A stretch of DNA of 8,435 nucleotides from an uncultured Clostridia bacterium (GCA_937928455.1 CALFUG010000288.1:1-8435), one strand, 5' to 3'. Shown: positions 1-7,536, counted from the first letter of the stretch. A program made the numbers and translations. The notes: a model not told the origin generated them from the sequence alone.

Positions 1-2
1 GC

Positions 3-56
3 CGGGAAATCAGCCGGCAGCTGATTCGGGGGATTTTGGGAAGTCTGAAACGGTAG
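3..56 (+). CDS. C-terminal fragment of an upstream gene, possibly a DUF853/HerA-like ATPase (partial)
   Basis: One + strand frame is open from the window edge to a TAG at 54-56 and encodes about 17 residues, REISRQLIRGILGSLKR. A short basic, amphipathic tail of this kind (an 'REI..Q..RGILGSL' pattern) resembles what I remember of the C-terminus of DUF853 (YjgR-like) helicase/ATPases. The match is from memory and the fragment is too short to be sure. A second frame stays open to a TGA at 83-85, but its composition looks less protein-like. No poly-T terminator is seen between this stop and the promoter of the next gene at 90. Confidence 0.35.
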   Translation, partial: REISRQLIRGILGSLKR

Positions 57-89
57 CCCGGGTTTTCGGGAAAGCGTTGGGCTGAGTAT

Positions 90-117
90 TTGACATAAGT
101 CGAAAATACATTATAAT
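90..117 (+). promoter_or_regulatory. Consensus sigma-A promoter for the mrp gene
   Basis: A perfect -35 box TTGACA at 90-95 is followed after 16 bp by a perfect -10 box TATAAT at 112-117. The expected transcription start is near 124, giving a leader of roughly 43 nt before the ATG at 167. An imperfect dyad (GTATTT 86-91 with AAATAC 104-109, inner arms GAC 92-94 and GTC 99-101) covers the -35 box and spacer and could be an operator. A smaller inverted repeat TGGT/ACCA (125-128 and 133-136) sits at the start of the leader. Confidence 0.85.
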
Positions 118-166
118 AGATAAGTGGTGGAAACCATAGATCAAGACAAAGGAGATAGCAGAAATC

Positions 167-997
167 ATGAGTGAGAATTGTGACAATAATTGCAAAGGCT
201 GTACATCCAACTGTGATGACCGAAAGGAAGAGTATGACTTTCGAGAAAAGCTCAACGACCACAGCAGTGTAAAAAAGGTTATCGGTGTTATCAGTGGAAA
301 GGGCGGCGTGGGAAAATCCATGGTGACTTCTATGATGGCGGTGACCATGAATCGGAGAGGCCACCGAACCGCTATATTAGATGCGGATATTACCGGACCA
401 TCCATCCCCAAATCTTTTGGGATTTTAGACAAAGCTACTCAAAGCGAGTGGGGGATTATGCCGGTGGAAACGCCCACAGGAATCCAAGTGATGTCCATCA
501 ATTTGGTGTTGGAGAATGATACGGATCCGGTGATTTGGAGAGGCCCTCTCATTGGTGGCGCGGTGAAACAGTTCTGGACCGATGTGGTATGGGATGATGT
601 GGATTTCATGTTTGTGGATATGCCCCCCGGAACGGGAGATGTGGCATTAACCGTATTCCAATCCCTGCCGGTAGATGGCATCATCGTGGTCACTTCACCT
701 CAGGAGCTGGTAAGCATGATTGTGGCCAAGGCGGTGCGCATGGCTGAAATGATGAATATTCCGGTGATTGGGCTGGTGGAGAACATGTCCTACTTTAAGG
801 CGCCGGATACTGGAACGGAGTATAAGGTGTTTGGGGAAAGTCATATTGATGACATTGCTAAAGATCATGGGCTGAAGGTACTGGCAAAACTACCCATCAA
901 TCCACAGATTGCCCTGGCATGCGACAGAGGGCAAATGGAGTTATATGACGATGAAGAATCTTTCATGAAATTGGCGGAGCTACTGGAATCCATGTAG
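167..997 (+). CDS. mrp: Mrp/NBP35 (ApbC) family P-loop ATPase, iron-sulfur cluster carrier type
   Basis: This cytoplasmic ATPase belongs to the Mrp/NBP35 branch of the SIMIBI (MinD/ParA-like) class, whose characterised members carry and transfer [4Fe-4S] clusters to apo-proteins. The 276 residues show a deviant Walker A motif GKGGVGKS (44-51, signature Lys45, Lys50), a switch I segment DADITGPS (72-79), a switch II segment DMPPGTGD (151-158) and the family motif VENMSYF (204-210). The N-terminus has four closely spaced cysteines (C5, C9, C12, C16), as in NBP35-type proteins that bind a cluster there. The C-terminal CxxC, which in NBP35/ApbC homologues binds the dimer-bridging cluster just after the ENMSYF motif, is absent: residues 211-216 read KAPDTG. 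The start is supported by AAAGGAGAT at 148-155 before ATG. It appears monocistronic, with its own promoter and terminator. Family assignment is firm; cluster transfer is inferred. Confidence 0.95.
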   Translation: MSENCDNNCKGCTSNCDDRKEEYDFREKLNDHSSVKKVIGVISGKGGVGKSMVTSMMAVTMNRRGHRTAILDADITGPSIPKSFGILDKATQSEWGIMPVETPTGIQVMSINLVLENDTDPVIWRGPLIGGAVKQFWTDVVWDDVDFMFVDMPPGTGDVALTVFQSLPVDGIIVVTSPQELVSMIVAKAVRMAEMMNIPVIGLVENMSYFKAPDTGTEYKVFGESHIDDIAKDHGLKVLAKLPINPQIALACDRGQMELYDDEESFMKLAELLESM

Positions 998-1020
998 CCA
1001 TTCCGGGAACGATAATAGGC

Positions 1021-1050
1021 AATAGGCCCCTTTTCGGGGGCCTATTTTTT
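1021..1050 (+). terminator. Rho-independent terminator of mrp
   Basis: A perfect 10-bp stem, AATAGGCCCC (1021-1030) with GGGGCCTATT (1037-1046), has a 6-nt loop and runs into a T tract to 1050. It begins 23 bp after the mrp stop. A direct repeat of AATAGGC (1014-1020 and 1021-1027) flanks its left arm. On the other strand the hairpin is followed by TGCC rather than a T tract, so it should work poorly for the convergent lipoprotein gene. No better minus-strand terminator was seen in 998-1097. Confidence 0.92.
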
Positions 1051-1097
1051 GGTATGACGGGCATGCCATCAATCTGTGGTGAGTTGCTGTCAAATCC

Positions 1098-2033
1098 CTA
1101 CCGATATTGGATGGTTAAGTAACTGGTGACTTCTCCATCATAGCCGGCACCCAGATAATCGGCTGCCGTTGCCTTCCGTAATATGGTGGGGGTCAGTTGT
1201 TGGCTCTGTGCATATTCCATCAGAGCCGCCATCACGCCGGGGGCATCCAAGTAGGTGCTGTCCAAGCGAGAAACTTGCGCGCTTTTGCCTGCTTGTATCA
1301 ATTCTGCCATCTGTTCATTTCGTCCCAGGGCATCGGGAACAGATAGGTGGTGACTAAAATCAACGGAGGCTATAATCAAGGTGTCTTCATCCAATAGGGG
1401 AGCCAGGGTGGAGAATAGTCGGGCCCCTTCTTCCGATGTGAGTTCTCGTCGGCAGATGATGGGTAGTATTTCCCCATGGGGGTTGATTTGGGCGATTAAA
1501 GAAGCCGGCATCCCAATGCTGTGTTCATTTTGGAAGGAATGGTTGTCTAGAAGAGTCGATTCTTGGGTAAGAGCCTCCAGCGTTGCATCATCCCAAGCCA
1601 GGCGGTTTTTTAATGGATGCCCGCCTCCCTCATAGCCTTGATTGGACACTATGATGTTGGCCCCCTGGTTGGCATGGTTGGGACCGATAATTATAAACAA
1701 ATCTTTGTCTGCTGCGCCGGCTTGAAGTAAGGCTTCTGCTGTCATGTCTGCTGCCAGAGCATGGTGAGGTACTACCACAATTTCTGCTTGCTCCTCGTAT
1801 TCCCTGGGAAGGGGAGCCAGCACCCGGGCCACATCCTTGGCTGTCATGAATTTTTCGCAATCCAAGGGTGACCCCTCTACCGGAGAAAGAACTTGTTCCG
1901 GGGAGATGTGAGTTTCCGCCCCCATGGACTCCCACTGGCCACAACCCGTCAGGCCCAAGGACAGCCCTAGAATCATCACCAGCGAAAGCATGAGAAGATA
2001 TGTTTTTGGTGGGGTTCTATTCACGTTTTTCAC
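1098..2033 (-). CDS. Memo-family (AmmeMemoRadiSam system protein B) lipoprotein
   Basis: This 311-residue protein combines a lipoprotein signal with a Memo domain. Residues 1-30 have a basic start, a hydrophobic stretch (12-30) and the lipobox LTGC with Cys31, so the mature protein should be anchored outside the membrane. Residues 84-311 show Memo hallmarks: VVPHHA (87-92, H90), IIGPNH (115-120, H120), NEHSIGMPASLI (169-180, H171) and ASVDFSHH (222-229), ending in a DYLGAGYDGEVTSYLTIQY strand typical of the bacterial family. H90, H120 and H171 match the three metal-binding histidines of human MEMO1; its fourth ligand, a cysteine near the C-terminus, has no clear equivalent. The start is GTG at 2033, chosen because GAGGAG at 2045-2050 lies 11 nt upstream. 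The gene follows the A2M-like gene after 36 bp and is probably cotranscribed. Substrate unknown; the AMMECR1 and radical SAM partners are not in the window. Confidence 0.88.
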   Translation of the reverse strand: MKNVNRTPPKTYLLMLSLVMILGLSLGLTGCGQWESMGAETHISPEQVLSPVEGSPLDCEKFMTAKDVARVLAPLPREYEEQAEIVVVPHHALAADMTAEALLQAGAADKDLFIIIGPNHANQGANIIVSNQGYEGGGHPLKNRLAWDDATLEALTQESTLLDNHSFQNEHSIGMPASLIAQINPHGEILPIICRRELTSEEGARLFSTLAPLLDEDTLIIASVDFSHHLSVPDALGRNEQMAELIQAGKSAQVSRLDSTYLDAPGVMAALMEYAQSQQLTPTILRKATAADYLGAGYDGEVTSYLTIQYR

Positions 2034-2044
2034 GTTTTCTTTTA

Positions 2045-2050
2045 CTCCTC
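2045..2050 (-). promoter_or_regulatory. Ribosome binding site deciding the GTG start of the Memo lipoprotein
   Basis: Read on the minus strand, GAGGAG lies 11 nt before GTG at 2033-2031. A second in-frame GTG at 2024 would be 20 nt away, too far for this site, and would shorten the basic N-region of the signal peptide. The upstream GTG is therefore preferred. Confidence 0.75.
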
Positions 2051-2051
2051 A

Positions 2052-2064
2052 GGGGCGATGCCCC
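2052..2064 (-). other. Intercistronic hairpin between the A2M-like and Memo genes
   Basis: GGGGC, a 3-nt loop and GCCCC form a short GC-only hairpin. It starts 5 nt after the stop of the giant gene and ends one base before the ribosome binding site of the lipoprotein gene. No T tract follows, so it is not a normal terminator. It may protect mRNA ends, mark a processing point or tune downstream translation; all of these are inference. Confidence 0.5.
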
Positions 2065-2069
2065 GGAAT

Positions 2070-5000
2070 TTATTGAATGGTGATCTTTTGGGAGTCGAGA
2101 ACATGCACTACTTTTTGATGGTCGCCATGTTGGATATATGCGCCTTCTGCATGGAAGCTTCCTGGCATTTTCACCCGGGCGATATAAACAATTTTTCCGG
2201 AGGGTGCCACTTTATCTTGATGGTTTCCCTTGTATATGCTGAAGGTTTGTTTTCCATTGACTTCGTTGGACAGCCAAATGGAATTACCGGAAGCGTCACG
2301 ATCCATTCGAACATAATCCAGTCCTGCCGGCAGGTAATCGCAAATCAGGTAAGGTCCATCCGGGGCGTTGGAATTTACTTTGTATTCCAGCACCACCTTG
2401 ATTTCAGCCCCCTGTTGGAACTGGGTGGTGGCTTTCCCGTTTTGCAGGTACTGACGGCTGAGAGACAATTCCTGGGAGGCCGCACTGTCCGCCTCCGGAA
2501 GTCCCGGTGCCAGGTAGCAGGCGGTGACGGAAATATCTCCCTTGATATTCTGGAAGGTTAGCAGATGGGCTTTCTCTGAAGGAACCACCAAACTGTGGGT
2601 ATAATTTTCTGCCAAATCTACGTCTGTGGTTTCTCCGTCAAAGTCATACCGAAAACTTCCCTGGGTATTGCCATACTCCACCATAGACTCCAGAATCAGA
2701 TATCGTTCGATTAAATAGTGATCTTTGGTTCCTGGATTTTCGTCTAAATAGGTAGTCAATTCTTGGGCCTGGGGTAGTTCATAAGCGGTAGCCAGAAGGG
2801 CCATTCGGGCCGTGGCCCGGATGGTTTCTTCTTCCAGGGAGCTGATGGTGGCACGACGCGCACCCCCCAAATCCTCGGAGTATTTTTTCACCAAATCTTC
2901 TGCCATTTGCTGTGCTTTGGGGCCTTCTCCAAAAGCGTGAAGAGCCAATGCCAGATACAGTTGGCCTTCCCCGTCCAGGTTGCCTTCTTCATAGAGGGCA
3001 ATGGCCTGGTTTAGATAAGGTTGACGGGTCGCGGCCAATCCCCATAAGGCCAGGGACTTCTCTTTATCGGTGCCCCGATCCAAATAGGATTTGAAATAAT
3101 CGATCAAAGCCCCTTTGTGGAAGAATTCGGAGCCTGCCACGGCGGTCAGTACACTGACTTCCAAATCCACTTCAGCTGCAGGCAGGGGTCGGATGCCACC
3201 GGTCTGAGAATCCTGATATTTTAATATGGCTCCCCGAACTTCTTTCTCGTCCGTGATGAAAGACTCTACCTGGAAGTATTCTTTCAATAATCCCTGAGCC
3301 AGGAAGGAGGTGAGTCGTTGCTCCACTCGTACCGTATCCGTAACGGCCAATTCATATAATCCGGACAACCCCTTTGCGGCCCTATCATTGGAGAATAGCA
3401 GTAGGGTTTGGGATAAATGTTCTGTGGGCACCAAATAATCCGGGGTCAGTTCCTGGGTGTCTGAAACGGCATGGTTCGCCAACTGGCTCACGGTGTGGAT
3501 GTCCACGGAGATGCTGTCCGAAAGCTTGTTATTTTCTTTCACGGACCCGCTTACGGTTAGGGTGCCGTCTTCCTGAACCTCACTCAGCGGAATATCAATC
3601 CATTGGCCCAGATTGCCGGTGACGGTCTTGGTGTATTCTTGTTTGGTCTCTTTGCCTTGCAAGGTCACTTCATAGGTGACGGTGGCATTGGCATCTAAAT
3701 CATCTCCTGCGGCGCGAAGCCCCAGAGTAGGCTGATCTCCTTTAACCAGCACTGTGGCCAGTCGATAATCGATGAAGAAAGGCTGCGTGGCGATGACATT
3801 TTCGGTACCGCTTCCCACCCAGATATCCGGCAACGAATCATAACGATATGCCTGCCAGAATATTCTCCAGCTGGTGATATTGTCCGGCAAAGTAAAGGTG
3901 ACGGAACCCTTTCCGGAGGCATCGGTTTCCAAAGAGGTAAACAATGCGGTGTCGCGGAAATCATTTCGAGCGCCGCCGCCTTCACCGCCTTCTGCGCCTC
4001 CACCCATCATATCGCTGGCGCTTTCTCGCATGTTGGTTTCCTTGAAGAAGTAGGCCAACTTGTTGTTGTGAAAGAAGATGGTTTCGGGCAAGTCAATATT
4101 TTGCTCGCTGACGGCTAACAGGGCTTCATCCACAATATTGAGATTCACCAATCCGGATACCGGGTCTCCTTTGGGATCCGTTAAGAGGACATGCAAGGTG
4201 ACCTCTGCTCCCGGCGCAAAACGAGTACCGTCTTCCGGGGTGACCTCTAAATCCAAGGTTCGTTGTCCCGGGTCGAAAGAGATATAGGCATCACTGACCG
4301 GGTAATATTTTCCACCATCATAGTACACGGCACCCACCACCAATGTGGGAGAATGTTCCCGAAGGAAGTCAAATTCATAGGTGGAGGATTTCTCTACGGT
4401 ATAGTCGATTAATTGATCCTGGGCACGATAGTAAAGAACTTTGCCATCGGATGGAATGTCAACAGCCAATTCTCTTTCCATCAATTCCAGTTGAACGGAA
4501 TCGCCAAATTGGTAATTGTCTTGATTGCTCTTTAAATAGTAGTAAGGGTATTCTCCCCCGAAAGAGACGGTGTCTTTTTCCAAGGCCGCGGCATAGTACT
4601 CACGAATGAACTCTCGGCCTTTGCTGTCTTTGCCGGACACTTCTATCAAATAGGAATTGGTTTCGGCTAAGGGAATAGAGACCACTTGTTTTTCTTGATT
4701 GAGAGATACCGTGGTTTCTCCTTCGTAATCCTTGTGGTATTCATAGCGATAGTAGGGCACATTCTGTTTTAAATATGGGTCGTATCGTGTGCCGTCCTGT
4801 ACTTCTTCCCACCACTGCTTGTAGTACACAAGCTTCAGATCTACGGAGCCGGTGAAAGGCGCCTTATAGTTTTCCGGATCCTCTTCCGTGATTTGGGCTA
4901 AATCCACCCCATAGGGTTGAAAGGTGATGTCCACTCCCTCGTTGGTACGAGAGGTGATGCCGTTGATTTCCACATCCGTATTGAAAACGATGATATCGTG

Positions 5001-7049
5001 GTAGGAGTCCACTCGACCCAGCTCCGGCCAGGTGGTATATACATCCATGGAAGCATAGCCGGTGAGGGATTTGTTGGAATACTCCGTGGGGACCGTACGA
5101 AGGGAAAGGGTGGCATTGCCATTTTCATCGGTGGTAATGTTCCCTTCCTTGGTTTGGCTTCCCAGGTTATATGTGTAGTAGTATAGGTCCTGTTTGGGCA
5201 GAGCGGTCTCATCAAAGTAGGAGGTGTTGATTTCAAATTCCGCCAGCTCATTTAGCATGACATATTTATTTTCGGCACGAAGGGACAACCGATATGCCGG
5301 CTTGTCATACTCCCGAACTTCAAATCCATAATAGGCCAAGTGTTCCCCTTCCGGAGTACTTACGCTTAATGTACACCAGTTCCCGGAGGCCATAACGGGC
5401 AGTGTATAGCTGCCGGAGAACCAGCCGTTGGTAACGGGGACCGTAAAGGAATCTCCCAGCATATCGCTACTGATCACAATGCGGTCAATGGGCTCCGCCC
5501 CTTCTTCACGAGGCGCAACAATACCAAAGAATTTCACCGTGTCTCCATTGTGGTAGATGGTTCGGTCCGTGTTGAAAGCCAACCAATAGTCGTATTGCTT
5601 GGATGTGCCGTCTTCCATAAAATAGGTGACCGGGCGAATCAGCACAACGGCCTCTTGGTCTCCCTTTTTCACCTGGAAGATTTCCTTGTTTTTGCCGATG
5701 TATTCTACCTGTGCCACTCCTTCGGCATCGGTTTTTGTCTGAATGCTTTTATCCAGTACAGATTGAATTTCTGCCCCCACTACTGCATTGTCCGTATTTA
5801 CGTCATGAATCCACAACAAGGCTTCTTCCTGAGAATAGTTTTGGAAGACGGAAAGGGAGGTGACCTGAATTAAAACTTGCCTTCGGCAGTCGGCGCTCTG
5901 AAAATCGATGAGGTAGAAGCCGGGCTCCAGAACATCGGGCAGATAAAGGGTTCTGTACCAAGGCTGCTGGGGATCAACATATGGTGTGATGGTGGCTTCG
6001 GTCACTGGGGTCAAATCATCCGTGTCCAAGATGGTTTCGGAAGGGGCAATGCTCCAGGCCCTATCCCCGGTCTTTTGGTGTAAGGCAGATGTGTAGGCTT
6101 CTATGCTGGGGAAACCATATACTCTGGTCTCGATGTCAAAAACAGCATCGTTGTTCCTTCCATAATCGTAGAAGGAAAAGAAGGGAGCCTTTCCGGGGGC
6201 GTAGGCGGTGTTATCCAATCCCTCGATGGCAAAGAATTCCACGGCGGTGGAAGCTTGTTCCCCTTCCAGACTGGTGGTTTCGAATTGCAGGATTACATCT
6301 TCACCCAGTATGGAATCGTTGTCTCCGGTTAAATCTCCCGGGATCGTGATCTGATAAATGGTGCCATAGGCCATTTCCTGGGAAGGTACATAGGTAAATA
6401 GTAAATTATCCCCTGTCTCCCAGATGCCTTCCAGCGCGGGCTCGATGGTAACGGAATCTTTCAGGGTATCCAGGGGGCAGGAGGTAGAGAAGGTGAGTTC
6501 CAACCCGCTGTAAATATTCACATTATTGGCTTCGTTGTAAGGATAAGAAGCGGTCAATTCAAAACCTTCTGTGGTTTCGAAGGCCCATGAATTGGCGGCG
6601 CTTTTCGCACCTGCTTGATTGAATTTGAGAACATACACCGTGTTGGCATCCAGTGGATCTTTCGGTATAATTTCGTAAGTTTTTTTGGATGTCTTTTCTA
6701 TTTCATAATCAAAAGAGGGGCTTACGGTTAAGCTTTCCGCAATCAAAGATTCGTCCAAGGGCTCGCTGGATTTCAGAAGAAATCCCTGACTCCGGTCAAT
6801 ACCGTCTATAGTGGCGGCCCGGGCTTCGATGGTAACCAATCCTTTGAATTCTCCCTGTGGCAGAAGAGAAACCAGAGCAACGACCAAACAAGCGGCAACG
6901 GCAATCAGAACCGGTTTTTTCTTCCAAATAGGGGTGGGAGCTTTTACCTGTTGTGATGCCCGGTACACCGTTTCTTCAAAGGCATCCGGTGCCTGTGTCG
7001 CCTGGCTGGCTTCTCCCTCTCTTTTCAAAAATTTCTCTAATTTATTCAT
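2070..7049 (-). CDS. Giant membrane-anchored alpha-2-macroglobulin-like protein without a thioester, in the anti-sigma position
   Basis: This protein of 1659 residues has a 45-residue charged cytoplasmic N-terminus lacking Cys and His, then KKK and one hydrophobic helix (46-63). The remaining ~1590 residues should lie outside. Likely domains: two SbsA/Big_5-like Ig folds (about 83-158 and 165-258), macroglobulin (MG) domains with an MG2-like unit near 485-585 (TDRTIYHNGDTVKFFG), a Gly-rich bait-like loop (1016-1026), the A2M signature around LPDNITSWR (1054-1062) and an alpha-helical thioester-type domain (about 1210-1480). A beta-rich C-terminal domain follows (about 1535-1659). Where bacterial A2Ms have CxEQ this one has RVEQ (1241-1244), so covalent trapping is unlikely. 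Bacterial A2Ms are otherwise periplasmic protease inhibitors, often next to a gene for penicillin-binding protein 1C; none is seen here. The gene overlaps the ECF sigma gene by 8 bp. An anti-sigma or sensor role is inferred from position and topology; the A2M family call is solid. Confidence 0.9.
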   Translation of the reverse strand: MNKLEKFLKREGEASQATQAPDAFEETVYRASQQVKAPTPIWKKKPVLIAVAACLVVALVSLLPQGEFKGLVTIEARAATIDGIDRSQGFLLKSSEPLDESLIAESLTVSPSFDYEIEKTSKKTYEIIPKDPLDANTVYVLKFNQAGAKSAANSWAFETTEGFELTASYPYNEANNVNIYSGLELTFSTSCPLDTLKDSVTIEPALEGIWETGDNLLFTYVPSQEMAYGTIYQITIPGDLTGDNDSILGEDVILQFETTSLEGEQASTAVEFFAIEGLDNTAYAPGKAPFFSFYDYGRNNDAVFDIETRVYGFPSIEAYTSALHQKTGDRAWSIAPSETILDTDDLTPVTEATITPYVDPQQPWYRTLYLPDVLEPGFYLIDFQSADCRRQVLIQVTSLSVFQNYSQEEALLWIHDVNTDNAVVGAEIQSVLDKSIQTKTDAEGVAQVEYIGKNKEIFQVKKGDQEAVVLIRPVTYFMEDGTSKQYDYWLAFNTDRTIYHNGDTVKFFGIVAPREEGAEPIDRIVISSDMLGDSFTVPVTNGWFSGSYTLPVMASGNWCTLSVSTPEGEHLAYYGFEVREYDKPAYRLSLRAENKYVMLNELAEFEINTSYFDETALPKQDLYYYTYNLGSQTKEGNITTDENGNATLSLRTVPTEYSNKSLTGYASMDVYTTWPELGRVDSYHDIIVFNTDVEINGITSRTNEGVDITFQPYGVDLAQITEEDPENYKAPFTGSVDLKLVYYKQWWEEVQDGTRYDPYLKQNVPYYRYEYHKDYEGETTVSLNQEKQVVSIPLAETNSYLIEVSGKDSKGREFIREYYAAALEKDTVSFGGEYPYYYLKSNQDNYQFGDSVQLELMERELAVDIPSDGKVLYYRAQDQLIDYTVEKSSTYEFDFLREHSPTLVVGAVYYDGGKYYPVSDAYISFDPGQRTLDLEVTPEDGTRFAPGAEVTLHVLLTDPKGDPVSGLVNLNIVDEALLAVSEQNIDLPETIFFHNNKLAYFFKETNMRESASDMMGGGAEGGEGGGARNDFRDTALFTSLETDASGKGSVTFTLPDNITSWRIFWQAYRYDSLPDIWVGSGTENVIATQPFFIDYRLATVLVKGDQPTLGLRAAGDDLDANATVTYEVTLQGKETKQEYTKTVTGNLGQWIDIPLSEVQEDGTLTVSGSVKENNKLSDSISVDIHTVSQLANHAVSDTQELTPDYLVPTEHLSQTLLLFSNDRAAKGLSGLYELAVTDTVRVEQRLTSFLAQGLLKEYFQVESFITDEKEVRGAILKYQDSQTGGIRPLPAAEVDLEVSVLTAVAGSEFFHKGALIDYFKSYLDRGTDKEKSLALWGLAATRQPYLNQAIALYEEGNLDGEGQLYLALALHAFGEGPKAQQMAEDLVKKYSEDLGGARRATISSLEEETIRATARMALLATAYELPQAQELTTYLDENPGTKDHYLIERYLILESMVEYGNTQGSFRYDFDGETTDVDLAENYTHSLVVPSEKAHLLTFQNIKGDISVTACYLAPGLPEADSAASQELSLSRQYLQNGKATTQFQQGAEIKVVLEYKVNSNAPDGPYLICDYLPAGLDYVRMDRDASGNSIWLSNEVNGKQTFSIYKGNHQDKVAPSGKIVYIARVKMPGSFHAEGAYIQHGDHQKVVHVLDSQKITIQ

Positions 7050-7536
7050 TAAAATCTCCTCCTAACTCTTTCTGTAAGGCAGACATGGCTCGATTCAAAC
7101 GAGATTTTACGGTACCTAAGGGAAGCCCAATGGTATGGGCAATGTCCTGATATTCCATGTCCAGGTAGTATCGCATAATGACCATTTCTTTAAATTTTGG
7201 GGGGAGGTCGTACACCGCCTGGCGTACCATCCATTGGTCTGCCCATTGATTTTCGTCATAAGGGTCGGCCACTTGGGGAAATTCCGCCACCACGGTAGTT
7301 CTTTTTCGATCACGGAGACGCTTTCTACAAGCATTCATTAATATCTTCTTACTCCATGGCAAAAATTGCTCCGGGTCACGAAGCTGGCCTAGTTTTTCCA
7401 GAACGGATAATGTCATCTCCGAGATGGCATCCAGGGAATCCGCCTGGTTTCCCGTGAAGGAATAGGCGATGCGGTAATAGAGATTTTTGTTCTCCACCAC
7501 CCGTTCCATGGCTTTTTCAATTTCTGTAGGGTCCAT
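7042..7536 (-). CDS. ECF-family RNA polymerase sigma factor
   Basis: This 164-residue protein is a two-domain group IV sigma factor that would redirect RNA polymerase to stress or envelope promoters. The sigma-2 region spans about 13-78 and ends in the basic segment CRKRLRDRKR (70-79) for -10 recognition. An acidic linker (about 85-102) follows. The sigma-4 region (about 103-158) contains LPPKFKEMVIMRYY and a helix-turn-helix around YQDIAHTIGLPLGTVKSRL (129-147) that would read the -35 element. Length and layout match SigV/SigW-type factors. The ATG at 7536 has an excellent AAGGAGG (7544-7550) 7 nt upstream; another ATG at 7540 is out of frame. It is the first gene of the operon. Such factors are usually held inactive by a membrane anti-sigma factor encoded next to them, and here that position is taken by the A2M-like gene. 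Its regulon cannot be seen. Confidence 0.93.
   Translation of the reverse strand: MDPTEIEKAMERVVENKNLYYRIAYSFTGNQADSLDAISEMTLSVLEKLGQLRDPEQFLPWSKKILMNACRKRLRDRKRTTVVAEFPQVADPYDENQWADQWMVRQAVYDLPPKFKEMVIMRYYLDMEYQDIAHTIGLPLGTVKSRLNRAMSALQKELGGDFNE
7056..7063 (-). promoter_or_regulatory. Ribosome binding site of the A2M-like gene, inside the sigma gene
   Basis: AGGAGGAG is encoded by the last glycine codons of the sigma factor and lies 6 nt before the ATG at 7049-7047. The sigma stop TAA (7044-7042) falls inside the second and third codons of the next gene, within the string ATGAATAA. Ribosomes finishing sigma would sit on this start, so the two products are likely translationally coupled, as is usual for sigma/anti-sigma pairs. 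Confidence 0.85.

Noticed and set aside
9..25. Inverted repeat ATCAGC/GCTGAT as a terminator
   Set aside because: It lies inside the probable upstream coding tail and has no T tract after it.
10..432. Minus-strand open frame of 140 codons opposite the start of mrp
   Set aside because: It covers the mrp promoter and coding region on the other strand, has no ribosome binding site and no recognisable protein pattern.
1630..1944. Minus-strand open frame inside the Memo gene in another frame
   Set aside because: The Memo frame carries the family motifs and lipobox; this one is low-complexity Gly/Ser/Arg without a start signal.
2058..2561. Plus-strand open frame of 167 codons opposite the A2M-like gene
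   Set aside because: It is antisense to a clear coding region, its product looks like a reverse translation artefact, and no start signal is present.
3318..3329. Functional A2M thioester (CxEQ)
   Set aside because: The position reads RVEQ and no cysteine lies near it, so covalent trapping is not supported.
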